From DATMER01 sp040349255 (GTDB lineage Bacteria > Acidobacteriota > Thermoanaerobaculia > Multivoradales > UBA5704): DNA of 64,000 nt. The notes beneath the pieces were generated by a model. The model ran no database searches and was not told the DNA's origin. It saw nothing but the letters and a program-made list of their open reading frames with translations. The stretch covers positions 35,851 to 99,850 of the forward strand of contig JBEQUE010000086.1 in NCBI GenBank assembly GCA_040349255.1, written 5' to 3'. This document shows, piece after piece, positions 41,728 through 51,617 of the stretch. Every line of letters starts with the position of its first letter. The stretch's first letter is position 1. The translations under genes and the position numbers were made by a program.

Positions 41728-42188
41728 ATCCGCCGCCCAGCTCCGAATGGGCTCTCCAGCTCGTCTGGCTGTTCACGCTCGCCCTGCCCGTGGCCTGCGT
41801 GGCCTGGACCGTGACCCACGAGGAGGTCTTCCGGGAGCCCCGCCAGTACTGCGAGCGGCGCTCCCGGGAGTGCAAGAGCCTGCTCGCCCGCAAGTTCTTC
41901 TACCTGTTCACCTGCGAGTACTGCTTCAGCCACTGGGTGACGTTCTTCTTCCTCTTCCTCACGCGCTACAAGCTGCTCCTCGACGACTGGCGGGGCTACA
42001 TCCTGTCGGCGTTCGCGGTGGTGGCCGTGGCCAACCTCTACATGAGCTCGTTCGGCCGCCTGCGCCAGGAGGTCAAGAGCGAGAAGCTGGAGGCGAAGAC
42101 GAAGGAGAAGGTGCTGGAGCGGGTCGAGAGCGGCGAAGACCTGCCGCCGATCCCGGCGCCGACTCCGTGGCGGGAGCCCCGGCGCTAG
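41724..42188 (+). CDS. Uncharacterised membrane protein
   Basis: A 154-residue protein with two or three hydrophobic segments: WALQLVWLFTLALPVACVAWTV (about 9-30), a middle FFYLFTCEYCFSHWVTFFFLFLT (about 58-80), and YILSAFAVVAVANLYMS (92-108). A charged coiled-coil tail (RLRQEVKSEKLEAKTKEKVLERV) follows. The CEYCFSHW motif might bind metal or a lipid. It is translationally coupled to the small Pro-rich gene. Its end overlaps the convergent DUF2007 gene by 4 bp. Confidence 0.65.
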   Translation: MNPPPSSEWALQLVWLFTLALPVACVAWTVTHEEVFREPRQYCERRSRECKSLLARKFFYLFTCEYCFSHWVTFFFLFLTRYKLLLDDWRGYILSAFAVVAVANLYMSSFGRLRQEVKSEKLEAKTKEKVLERVESGEDLPPIPAPTPWREPRR

Positions 42189-42646
42189 CTCGGCGTTTCC
42201 GGCTCGAGCCCGAGATCCCCATCCTTCCACACCGAGTTGCAACCGCGGCAGGTCCAGCGCCGGCGGGGGACCGGCAGGGCGAGGCCCAGGAGCAGCCAGG
42301 CGCCGAGGAGGCCGAGCACGGACCAGCGCTCCAGGGCCAGGTTGTCCGACTTGCAGGTCGGGCAGCGCTCGGAGACCGGGCGGTCGGAGTCGGTGACCAG
42401 GTAGATCTCGGGGATCGGCTTGCGGCTGCTGAGCAGCTCGGCGGCGCGCGGCGCGTCCTCCTCGCGGACGTTGAGCTTGATGCCGCCGACCGTGGTGGCG
42501 CACCAGATCCGGCCGAGGTGCTCGTCGGCGACCACCGACTCGACCCCTTCGGCCTCCAGGCAGGCGCGAGCGAGCTGGGCCTCCCAGGGCGAGGCGTAGG
42601 CTCCCACGGTCACCAGGGTCTCGAGGTCGAATTCCGGGTCGGTCAT
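42185..42646 (-). CDS. DUF2007-domain protein with C-terminal membrane/zinc-ribbon part
   Basis: A 153-residue protein. Residues ~8-75 match the small ferredoxin-like DUF2007 fold (LVTVGAYASPWEAQLARACLEAEGVESVVADEH). A zinc ribbon split by one membrane helix follows: CPTCKSDN, then SVLGLLGAWLLLGLALPV, then CRGCNSVW. I chose ATG 42646 because the fold begins just after it; an ATG 36 bp upstream is also open. It may be a membrane signalling protein, and the role is unknown. Confidence 0.7.
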   Translation of the reverse strand: MTDPEFDLETLVTVGAYASPWEAQLARACLEAEGVESVVADEHLGRIWCATTVGGIKLNVREEDAPRAAELLSSRKPIPEIYLVTDSDRPVSERCPTCKSDNLALERWSVLGLLGAWLLLGLALPVPRRRWTCRGCNSVWKDGDLGLEPETPS

Positions 42647-42708
42647 GCTCGTATCCAGGAACACCGGAGAAGAGCCCGGCATTTCGGCGTCAACTGGTAG
42701 AGAGCGCG

Positions 42709-42906
42709 TCAGCCAGTAGGAAGAGTACCCTGGGGCATCAGGGCCAGCAAGGCCAGGAAGAGCGCGGCGAAGAAGAACAGGGTGAGGAGCGCCGCCACGA
42801 TCCCGGCAGCGCGGCTGCGGGCATGGGACGCGATCAGGTAGGCGCCGGCCGCGCTGAAGAGCGCGAACAGCGCGAAGAGGATCGACGGGACGACGGCGCC
42901 GGCCAC
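42709..42906 (-). CDS. Small two-helix membrane protein
   Basis: A 65-residue, very hydrophobic protein with two membrane helices (VPSILFALFALFSAAGAYLI and IVAALLTLFFFAALFLALLAL) joined by a short basic loop (SHARSRA). It starts 3 bp after the stop of the fadJ-like gene on the same strand, so it is probably co-transcribed. No family is recognised. Confidence 0.55.
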   Translation of the reverse strand: MAGAVVPSILFALFALFSAAGAYLIASHARSRAAGIVAALLTLFFFAALFLALLALMPQGTLPTG

Positions 42907-42909
42907 GCG

Positions 42910-45021
42910 TCAGCCCTTGTAGAAGGTCTCTCCCCGGCGCGCCATGTCCCGGAGGAGCTGAGCCGGCTCCAGACGGGGTCCCCGGAGCTCTGCGTAGTGC
43001 TCCAGGCGCGACACCACCCAGGCGAGGCCCTGGCGGTCCGCCTCGCGCAGCAGGCCGCCGCGGAACGGCGGGAACCCGAAGCCAAAGATCACGCCGATGT
43101 CCACGTCGGCCGGATCGGTGAGGATGCCTTCCTCCATGCAGCGGGCGGTCTCGTTGAGCATCTGGAGCCAGCAGCGCTCGACGATCTCCTCGTCCGACAC
43201 CTCGCCGGGCTTCCAGTCGAGGAGACGGTAGACCGCGGGATCGACCTCGCGGGTCCTTCCCTTCGGCCCCTTCTTCTCTTCTTCCTCATACAGATAGAAG
43301 CCGCGCTTCGCCTTGCGGCCGAGGCGGCGGTCGTCGATCATCCGCTGGAAGGCGGCGGGCGGCTCCAGGCGCTCGCCCAGGGCGGAGTGCATCACCTCGC
43401 CGGCGTGGCGGCCGACGTCGAGGCCGACCTCGTCGAGCAGGGTGAACGGCCCGACCGGCCAGCCCCAGCGCGTCATGGCGCGGTCGATCCGCTCGATCGA
43501 GGCGCCGTCCACGAGGAGCCAGGCGGCCTCGTTGAGGAACGGGGTGAGCACCCGGGAGGTGAAGAAGCCGGGGCCGTCGCCGACCACGATCACAGTCTTT
43601 CCCATGCGCCGGCCGGCCTCGACCACGGTCGCGAGCGCTTCCGGGGAGGTGCCGGGATGGCGGATGACCTCGAGAAGCGGCATCTTGTGGACCGGGCTGA
43701 AGAAGTGCATGCCGACCACGTTCTCCGGCCGGCGGCTCGCCGAGGCCAGGCGGGAGATGGGGATCGCCGAGGTGTTCGAGGCGAAGATCAGGCCCTCGGG
43801 CGAGGCGGCCTCGGTCTCCCGGATCACCTTGTGCTTGACCTCCACGTCCTCGAACACGGCCTCGACCACCAGGTCCACGCGGTGGAAGGCGTCGTAGTCG
43901 GCGGTCGGGAGGATGCGGCCGAGCGCGGTCTTCAGGTCCGCATCCGTCATGCGCCGGCGCTGCACCCGGTCGCGGAAGCGCTCGGCGGCGAAGGCCATGC
44001 CGCGGCCGACCGCGGCCAGGTCGCGGTCCTTCATCACCACGGAGACGCCCTTCTCGGCCAGGACCTGGGCGATGCCGGCGCCCATGAACCCGGCGCCGAG
44101 GACGCCGACCTTGCCGATCGGTCTCGCTCCCTTGGCGATCTTCGCGGCCTTCGCCTCGACCTCGTTCTTCGCGAAGAAGATCGACATCAGGCTCTTCGCG
44201 GTGTCCGAGACCACGAGTTGCGAGAAGGCGCCGGCCTCGATGTCGAGAGCGCGCGCGAGCGGCAGCTTGAGGCCGTCCTTCACCACCTCGATGGCGACCA
44301 GCGGCGCCGGGTAGTGGCCGCCGGTCTTCTCCATCACGCCGGAACGGGCCTTGTCGAACACCAGCCGGTCGGCGAGCGGGCTGCGGGAGACCAGGTCGGT
44401 CGCCTTGCGCGACCAGCCGGAGAGGCCCCCGGGCGGCTTGCTCCGGCCGCCGCCCCGGGCCCAGCGCTCGGCGGCGGCGCGCAGGTCGGCCGGATGGCAG
44501 GTGTCGTCCACCAGGCCCAGGCGCTTCGCCTTGCGCGCGTCCACCTGGCGGCCGGTGAGGATGAGGTCGAGCGCCGCCGGAACGCCGATCAGGCGCGGCA
44601 GCCGCTGGGTCCCGCCGAGGCCGGGGATCAGGCCGAGCTGGACCTCCGGCAGGCCGAGCTTCGTCTTCGGGTGCTCCGTGGCCACCCGGTAGCGGCAGGC
44701 GAGGGCGAGCTCCAGGCCGCCGCCGAGGCAGGCGCCGTGGATGGCGGCCACGGTCGGGAACGGCAGCGCGGCGAGGCGGTTCATCAGCTCGTGGCCGCGC
44801 TGCAGCATGGCCAGCACGTCCTCCGGCTCCGCCAGGGCCTTGAGCTCCTCGATGTCGGCGCCGGCCACGAAGCCGTCCGGCTTGCCCGAGAGGATCACCA
44901 GCGCCTCGGGCCGCTCCCGCTCCACGCGCTCGATCTGCCCCTCGAACCACTGGAAGAGGCGGGTGGAGAGCGTGTTGACCTTCTTCGCGGGATCGTCGAG
45001 GACAAGCCAGAGGATAGCCAT
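42910..45021 (-). CDS. fadJ: Fatty acid oxidation complex, enoyl-CoA hydratase/3-hydroxyacyl-CoA dehydrogenase (FadJ-like)
   Basis: A 703-residue bifunctional enzyme of beta-oxidation. The N-terminal crotonase part has LSGKPDGFVAGADIEEL and HGACLGGGLELALACRYRVA. The dehydrogenase part begins with the NAD motif VGVLGAGFMGAGIAQVLAEKG (about 305-325) and continues with DLVVEAVFEDVEVK and VVGMHFFSPVHKMPLLEV. The end holds the second dehydrogenase-C fold (DVGVIFGFGFPPFRGG-like, read as DIGVIFGFGFPPFRGG). I chose ATG 45019-45021; upstream in-frame ATGs add nonconserved residues. The thiolase partner is not in the window. Confidence 0.88.
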   Translation of the reverse strand: MAILWLVLDDPAKKVNTLSTRLFQWFEGQIERVERERPEALVILSGKPDGFVAGADIEELKALAEPEDVLAMLQRGHELMNRLAALPFPTVAAIHGACLGGGLELALACRYRVATEHPKTKLGLPEVQLGLIPGLGGTQRLPRLIGVPAALDLILTGRQVDARKAKRLGLVDDTCHPADLRAAAERWARGGGRSKPPGGLSGWSRKATDLVSRSPLADRLVFDKARSGVMEKTGGHYPAPLVAIEVVKDGLKLPLARALDIEAGAFSQLVVSDTAKSLMSIFFAKNEVEAKAAKIAKGARPIGKVGVLGAGFMGAGIAQVLAEKGVSVVMKDRDLAAVGRGMAFAAERFRDRVQRRRMTDADLKTALGRILPTADYDAFHRVDLVVEAVFEDVEVKHKVIRETEAASPEGLIFASNTSAIPISRLASASRRPENVVGMHFFSPVHKMPLLEVIRHPGTSPEALATVVEAGRRMGKTVIVVGDGPGFFTSRVLTPFLNEAAWLLVDGASIERIDRAMTRWGWPVGPFTLLDEVGLDVGRHAGEVMHSALGERLEPPAAFQRMIDDRRLGRKAKRGFYLYEEEEKKGPKGRTREVDPAVYRLLDWKPGEVSDEEIVERCWLQMLNETARCMEEGILTDPADVDIGVIFGFGFPPFRGGLLREADRQGLAWVVSRLEHYAELRGPRLEPAQLLRDMARRGETFYKG

Positions 45022-45147
45022 GCGCGGCATCCTAGGAGGCATGCCGCAGCGTGTCAAGAAAATTGCGGCTCCGCGGCGGAAACGATCCGGGCGGTTCTGT
45101 CACTTCTTCCGTATAAGCGAGATAGACTCCGCTCAAAGGAGTATCTT

Positions 45148-47306
<2,159 letters not shown>

Positions 47307-47310
<4 letters not shown>

Positions 47311-48266
47311 CTGGACACTCGCTGCAGGCCCTGGCGGACCTCGGCGTTCGACGGGTCGAGCTCCAGCGATTTCTGATAGCCCTCGCGCGCCCTGGCCTTG
47401 TCGCCCTTCTTCTCGTAGACCATGGCGAGGCGGAACCAGGCGCCGGAGAGCGGCGGCGCGTCGCTCCTCGGCGTGTAGGTGAGGTACTTCTTCAGGCACT
47501 CCTCGCCGCGGTCGAGGCGCTGGCCCGAGAGCGCAGCCGTCTTCCCGACCTGGTAGAGCGCGTTCCAGTTCTCCGGATCGTTCGCGAGCGCCTCCTCGAA
47601 GATTCCGAACGCTTCCTCCCAGCGCTGCTGCGCCTGGTAGAGGAAGCCGAGCGCGATGCGCGGCCGGTTGTCCTTCGGCACCTCCCGGAGGGCCTCCTTG
47701 TACTCCTCCTCGGCCTTCGCGTTGTCCTTGCGGGTGAAGTGGATGTTGGCGAGGATCATGCGGCCGGCTACGGGATCGATCTTCCGGGCGGTCTCCGCTT
47801 CCAGGCGGGCCTTGTCCAGGCTGCCGCCCAGGAACTCGGGCGAGCGCAGGTAGAACTCCGCCAGGTCCTCGTGGGCGCGCAGGTTGCGCGGATCGAGGCG
47901 GACGGCCTTGTCCAGCTCGGCCTTGGCGTCGCGGGCGTAGCGCACCCGGGCCACCTCGTTGGCCTGGCTGGCGGCCACGCCGTAGGCGCGCGCCAGCCAG
48001 CGGTGGAGGTCGGAGTTGTCGGGGTCGAGAACGGCCGCCTTCTCCAGCCATTCCACGGCCTTGTCCGGCTCCTTGAGCGCGAGCGCGATCTGGCCCAGGT
48101 AGAAGGCCGAGGCCGCGGACTTCGGGTTGCCGGCCAGAAACGTCGCGAAGAAGGTCCGGGCCTCCGGGAGGCGGCCCGCCTCGAAGAGCTGGACGCCCTG
48201 GGTCAGCTCCGAAGGCGGGGCGACCTGGAAGAGCAGCAGGGCGAGAACGAGGATCGGCGCGTTCAT
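47307..48266 (-). CDS. TPR-repeat protein (secreted)
   Basis: A 319-residue protein with an N-terminal signal-like segment (NAPILVLALLLFQVAPP). Eight or so tetratricopeptide repeats follow. Clear ones are SAFYLGQIALALKEPDKAVEWLEKAAVLDP, NLRAHEDLAEFYLRSPEFLGGSLDKA, PRIALGFLYQAQQRWEEAFGIFEEALANDP and GAWFRLAMVYEKKGDKARAREGYQKSLELDP. It is probably a periplasmic scaffold. It is followed on the same strand, upstream, by the xseAB pair but is probably a separate function. Confidence 0.85.
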
Positions 48267-48288
48267 GCCACCATGGTACCCCTCTCTC

Positions 48289-48549
48289 CTAGTCCCCGTC
48301 CTCCTCCAGGCTCTGGACGATCTGCGTCACTTCGACCTCCGCCTTGCGGATCTTGCCGCGGCAGAGGTCGAGGAGCTGGGCGGCGCGGCGCAGCTCCTCG
48401 GCGAGGCGGTCGATGTCCACCTCCTCCCCTTCGATGCGCTCCAGGATGCCTTCCAGCTCCTCCATGGCGTCGCGGAAGCTCAGGGCCGGAGCGGATGGGG
48501 GCTCGGCCGGGGCGGGGGTCGGATCGGGGATCGAAAACAGATCGCTCAT
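48289..48549 (-). CDS. xseB: Exodeoxyribonuclease VII small subunit
   Basis: An 86-residue helical protein. The XseB signature is LSFRDAMEELEGILERIEGEEVDIDRLAEELRRAAQLLDLCRGKIRKAE. A Pro/Ala-rich N-terminal tail of 22 residues precedes it. It binds XseA to form the ssDNA-specific exonuclease VII. The start overlaps the xseA stop (ATGA), so the stoichiometry is translationally coupled. Confidence 0.9.
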   Translation of the reverse strand: MSDLFSIPDPTPAPAEPPSAPALSFRDAMEELEGILERIEGEEVDIDRLAEELRRAAQLLDLCRGKIRKAEVEVTQIVQSLEEDGD

Positions 48550-49919
48550 GGCTCCTCCACTCGGCTCGTGAGAGTCCCTCCGGCCAGTCGGGTGGTGACG
48601 AGGTCGCCGGCGGCGACCTGGGCGGGGTCCCGCAGCAGGAGGCCGCCGGGTCCGCGGGTGAGGCTGAAGCCGCGCTCCAGAGTGCGCTCGGGCGAGAGCT
48701 GGGCGCAGAGCCGCTCCAGGCCCTGGAGCGTGGCGCGGGTCTCGCGCAGGCGCCCTTTCGCCGTGCCCGCGATGCGCTCGCCGAGGCGGATGCGTTCGCG
48801 CTCGCCGCGCTCGATCCGTTTCGGGGTCGCCTCGGCCAGCCGGGAACGCAGCTCGGACTGCCGGCGCTCCGCCTGGCGCAGCGCGGCGCGGCCGAGGCGG
48901 GCCAGGGCCCGGGCGTGCTCCTCGATCCGGTCGCCGGCCGCGGCGAGGCGCATCCGGGCCAGGCTCACGCCGCGCTCGGCGCGGCCCAGGGCCTCGCGGC
49001 CGGCGCGCAGCGGCTCCAGCGCCTCGCGCACCAGCCGGCGGCGCAGCTCGTCGAGCGCCATCTCCTGCCCGGCCACCTGCTCGACCAGGAACTCGGCCAC
49101 CTTGGTCGGCGTCTTGAACGACGTGTGCGCCACCATGTCGGCGATCGAGCGGTCGATCTCGTGTCCAAGCCCGGCGAGCACCGGAAACGGCGCGCGGGCG
49201 ATGGCCTCGGCGATCGCCCGGCTGTCGAACACGGCGAGGTCGCTGCGCGAGCCGCCGCCGCGGATCACCACCGCAAGCCCGATCGGCAGGCCGACCAGGG
49301 AGGCTAGCGCCGAGACCACTTCGCGCTCGGCCTCCTTGCCCTGGACCGAAGCATGGACGAAGATCACCCGAAAGCCGTAGCCGCTCTCCTGCAGGCCGGA
49401 GAGGAAGTCGTGGTAGGCGGCGCTGCCGTGGGACGTGATCAGCGCGATGTCGAGCGGCAGGTCCGGCAGCTCCAGAGATCGATTGCGGTCCATGAGGCCG
49501 GCCGCGGCCAGGGCGGCGAGCGTCTCGCGCCGGCGCCGTTCCAGCAGGCCCAGGGTGAAGGCCGGATCGACGTCCTTGACGCAGAGCTGGAGCCGGCCGC
49601 CCGGGGCGTAGAAGTCGAGGCTGCCGCGCACGCGGATCTGCATGCCCTCTGAGATCTGCTGGCCGGAGGCGCCGAGCAGGCGCCTTACGCGCAGCAGGTC
49701 GTTCTTCCAGATGACCCCTTCGAGCTTGCCGACGATCTCGTCGCGCTCGCCCTTCTCGACCAGCTCGAAGTAGAGGTGGCCGCGCTGGCTGGGGCGGACG
49801 CGCTGCGCCTCGCCCACGACCCAGACCGACGAGAACGCCTCGCCGAGGAAGTCGCGGACCTCTCCGCAGAGTTGGGAGACGGAGTACGTGGGCTCGAGCA
49901 GGGGCAGGCTCAAGGGCAA
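48546..49919 (-). CDS. xseA: Exodeoxyribonuclease VII large subunit
   Basis: A 457-residue protein of normal size. The N-terminal OB fold (YSVSQLCGEVRDFLGEAFSSVWVVGEAQRV) is followed by the catalytic part: IALITSHGSAAYHDFLSGLQ, FVHASVQGKEAEREVVSAL, VVIRGGGSRSDLAVFDSRAIAEAIA, and PVLAGLGHEIDRSIADMVAH. A long coiled coil and the C-terminal ERGFSLTRG end complete it. It degrades single-stranded DNA in both directions. The start is TTG (49917-49919) or the TTG two codons later; no strong ribosome site is seen. Confidence 0.9.
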   Translation of the reverse strand: MPLSLPLLEPTYSVSQLCGEVRDFLGEAFSSVWVVGEAQRVRPSQRGHLYFELVEKGERDEIVGKLEGVIWKNDLLRVRRLLGASGQQISEGMQIRVRGSLDFYAPGGRLQLCVKDVDPAFTLGLLERRRRETLAALAAAGLMDRNRSLELPDLPLDIALITSHGSAAYHDFLSGLQESGYGFRVIFVHASVQGKEAEREVVSALASLVGLPIGLAVVIRGGGSRSDLAVFDSRAIAEAIARAPFPVLAGLGHEIDRSIADMVAHTSFKTPTKVAEFLVEQVAGQEMALDELRRRLVREALEPLRAGREALGRAERGVSLARMRLAAAGDRIEEHARALARLGRAALRQAERRQSELRSRLAEATPKRIERGERERIRLGERIAGTAKGRLRETRATLQGLERLCAQLSPERTLERGFSLTRGPGGLLLRDPAQVAAGDLVTTRLAGGTLTSRVEEP

Positions 49920-49920
49920 C

Positions 49921-50466
49921 TCAATGGTAGGACTTGAGCTCCTTGACCGAGTTGAGCGGCATCGACTCGGCCCACTCCACGGCCTTCTTGTCGCCGCCGG
50001 TCAGCTTGCCGAGGAAGTCCACCGCCTCGTCGCGCTCGCGGAACAGGCGCCAGATGAAGGTGTGCCCGGCGGGCGCGGTGAAGTAGGTGTAGCTCTTGGC
50101 GCCCTGGGACAGGTCGAAGCCGAGGTTGGTCTCGCCGTTGACGCCCACGCAGGCCACGGCGATGGCGCGGCAGGCAAGGGTGAGCGCCTTGACCGCATCC
50201 TCGTAGTCGCCGAGCTCCTCGCGGGAGAGCGGCGAGTGGTAGACCGCGATGCGCGAGCCGTCCTCCTCGGCCAGGAGGTTGTAGGGGATGTCGTTGCGGT
50301 CCATAGCATCCTTGGTCTCGCTCGTGGTGACGAAGACATCCTCGGTGCCGGTCACCTTGTAGGTGATGGCATAGACGTCCTTTTCGAGCTGGGCGAACGA
50401 ATCGGCGAGGATGCTCTCATCCTCAACCGTGAAGTAGAACAGGCGGTTCATCATGCGTCGGGCCAT
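49921..50466 (-). CDS. Uncharacterised protein
   Basis: A 181-residue protein beginning MARRMMNRLFYFTVEDESILADSFAQLEKDVYAITYKVTGTEDVFVTT. It has a mixed alpha/beta composition, no membrane segment and no signature I recognise. The start at 50464-50466 has a GGAGGAACC site; longer frames upstream lack one. It ends one base before xseA on the same strand and may be expressed with it. Confidence 0.6.
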   Translation of the reverse strand: MARRMMNRLFYFTVEDESILADSFAQLEKDVYAITYKVTGTEDVFVTTSETKDAMDRNDIPYNLLAEEDGSRIAVYHSPLSREELGDYEDAVKALTLACRAIAVACVGVNGETNLGFDLSQGAKSYTYFTAPAGHTFIWRLFRERDEAVDFLGKLTGGDKKAVEWAESMPLNSVKELKSYH

Positions 50467-50627
50467 GCGGCTGGTTCCTCCAAGCCTTGTCTCTCGCGGG
50501 GAAGATTGTGCGAGGGGATCGGTGCCGGGGCGCAAGCCCCGGCCGGTCATTGTAACAAACGGGGTGGCGCGGACATTCTGTGGTAGGCTATCGCGTATCG
50601 ACACGACCGGATCCGGCGAGGGGTGAC

Positions 50628-50933
50628 ATGGACCAGGAACTGATCTCTTACTTGGACAAGCGGTTCTCGTACTTGGACAAGCGGTTCGATGCAGTGGAAG
50701 AGCGCTTGGAGAAGGTCGAAAAGGACACGAGTGAGACGCGGATCCTCGTGGAGGATCTTCGTGACGAGGTTCAACTAGTCGCCGAAGGGCTGATGGGGGT
50801 CGTCGAAAGCTTCAAGGCTCACCGGGCCGAGGTGTCCGAGGAGATCAAGGGCATCCGCGTGTTCGTCCAGCAGTCCTACTCGGACCTCGACCGCCGTGTA
50901 CGCATCCTCGAAGGGAGCGAAACCGATCACTGA
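50628..50933 (+). CDS. Small coiled-coil protein
   Basis: A 101-residue protein with heptad-rich helices (LDKRFSYLDKRFDAVEERLEKVEKDTSETRILVEDLRDEV and later EEIKGIRVFVQQSYSDLDRRVRILEGSE). It resembles small proteins of coiled-coil regulator type, but no family can be named. The short duplication SYLDKRF..SYLDKRF comes from a 15-bp internal repeat at about 50650-50685. The start has GCGAGGGG upstream. Confidence 0.6.
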   Translation: MDQELISYLDKRFSYLDKRFDAVEERLEKVEKDTSETRILVEDLRDEVQLVAEGLMGVVESFKAHRAEVSEEIKGIRVFVQQSYSDLDRRVRILEGSETDH

Positions 50934-51577
50934 CCCCGGCTCGACGCCAGATAGCTTTCGAGCTGCTGGCGCTCCTGGGGCGTGAGGTCCGAATCCTCCA
51001 GGAGGTAGCTCTCGCCGGCCGGCGGGAGAGGGACCACGGCGCTCGAAAGCATCTGGTCGAGGCGGCCGCAGTCCAGGTCCCCCAGCAGCGTCGGGACCCG
51101 GTCGCAGAAGCCCACCATCTGGGCGGCCATGCCGCTCTGGATCTTCACCCGCATCTGCTTCGGGAGCTGCTCGGTCGTGACCACGTAGGCGCCGGGCTCC
51201 CGGGTCACCTTCACCCGGCCTTCCAGGATCGCGGTCTGCGCCGGGACGACCACCTCGTCCTGCAGGCGGGTGCCGGTGAAGCCGGCGACGTCCACGTCCG
51301 CCACCAGCCAGCCCTTGCCCTGGAACTCCACCCTCAGCTCGGCCGTGTGGCTCCCGCCCGGGCCCGGCTCCAGGCGCAGGAAGTGGTTGCGCAGCGTGAG
51401 GTTGCTCTTCGGCGCCGAGAGCCGGATCGTCAGCGGCCCCTGGGCGATCGGCGCGATCTCCGGCACCACCTCCGCGTAGCTGCGGTTGAAGCGCTCGAAC
51501 CGGAGCTGCCCCGGCACCGCCGCTCCGAGGAGAAGCAGGGAAAATGGCACGACGAGGAGGAGCCGCTTCGCACGCAT
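50927..51577 (-). CDS. Secreted protein of unknown function
   Basis: A 216-residue protein with a signal peptide (RAKRLLLVVPFSLLLLGAAVPG). The mature part is beta-rich and includes GPLTIRLSAPKSNLTLRNHFLRLEPGPGGSHTAELRVEFQGKGWLVADVDVAGF and a helical end. I do not recognise it. I chose the ATG at 51575-51577; a TTG immediately before also could serve. It overlaps the coiled-coil gene tail to tail by 7 bp. Confidence 0.6.
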   Translation of the reverse strand: MRAKRLLLVVPFSLLLLGAAVPGQLRFERFNRSYAEVVPEIAPIAQGPLTIRLSAPKSNLTLRNHFLRLEPGPGGSHTAELRVEFQGKGWLVADVDVAGFTGTRLQDEVVVPAQTAILEGRVKVTREPGAYVVTTEQLPKQMRVKIQSGMAAQMVGFCDRVPTLLGDLDCGRLDQMLSSAVVPLPPAGESYLLEDSDLTPQERQQLESYLASSRGQ

Positions 51578-51617
51578 CAAGAAAGTAAACCCTGAGCGCG
51601 GAAGAATGCTTCCATCT

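Noticed and set aside
42685..42725. Possible tRNA-like stretch (TGGTAGAGAGCGCG...)
   Set aside because: Only a D-arm-like string is present; no acceptor stem, anticodon arm or T-loop can be formed around it.
45100..45130. TATAAG and TAGACT boxes before the prolyl oligopeptidase gene as a promoter
   Set aside because: A -10-like box exists but no acceptable -35 lies at 16-18 bp, so I did not list it as a feature.
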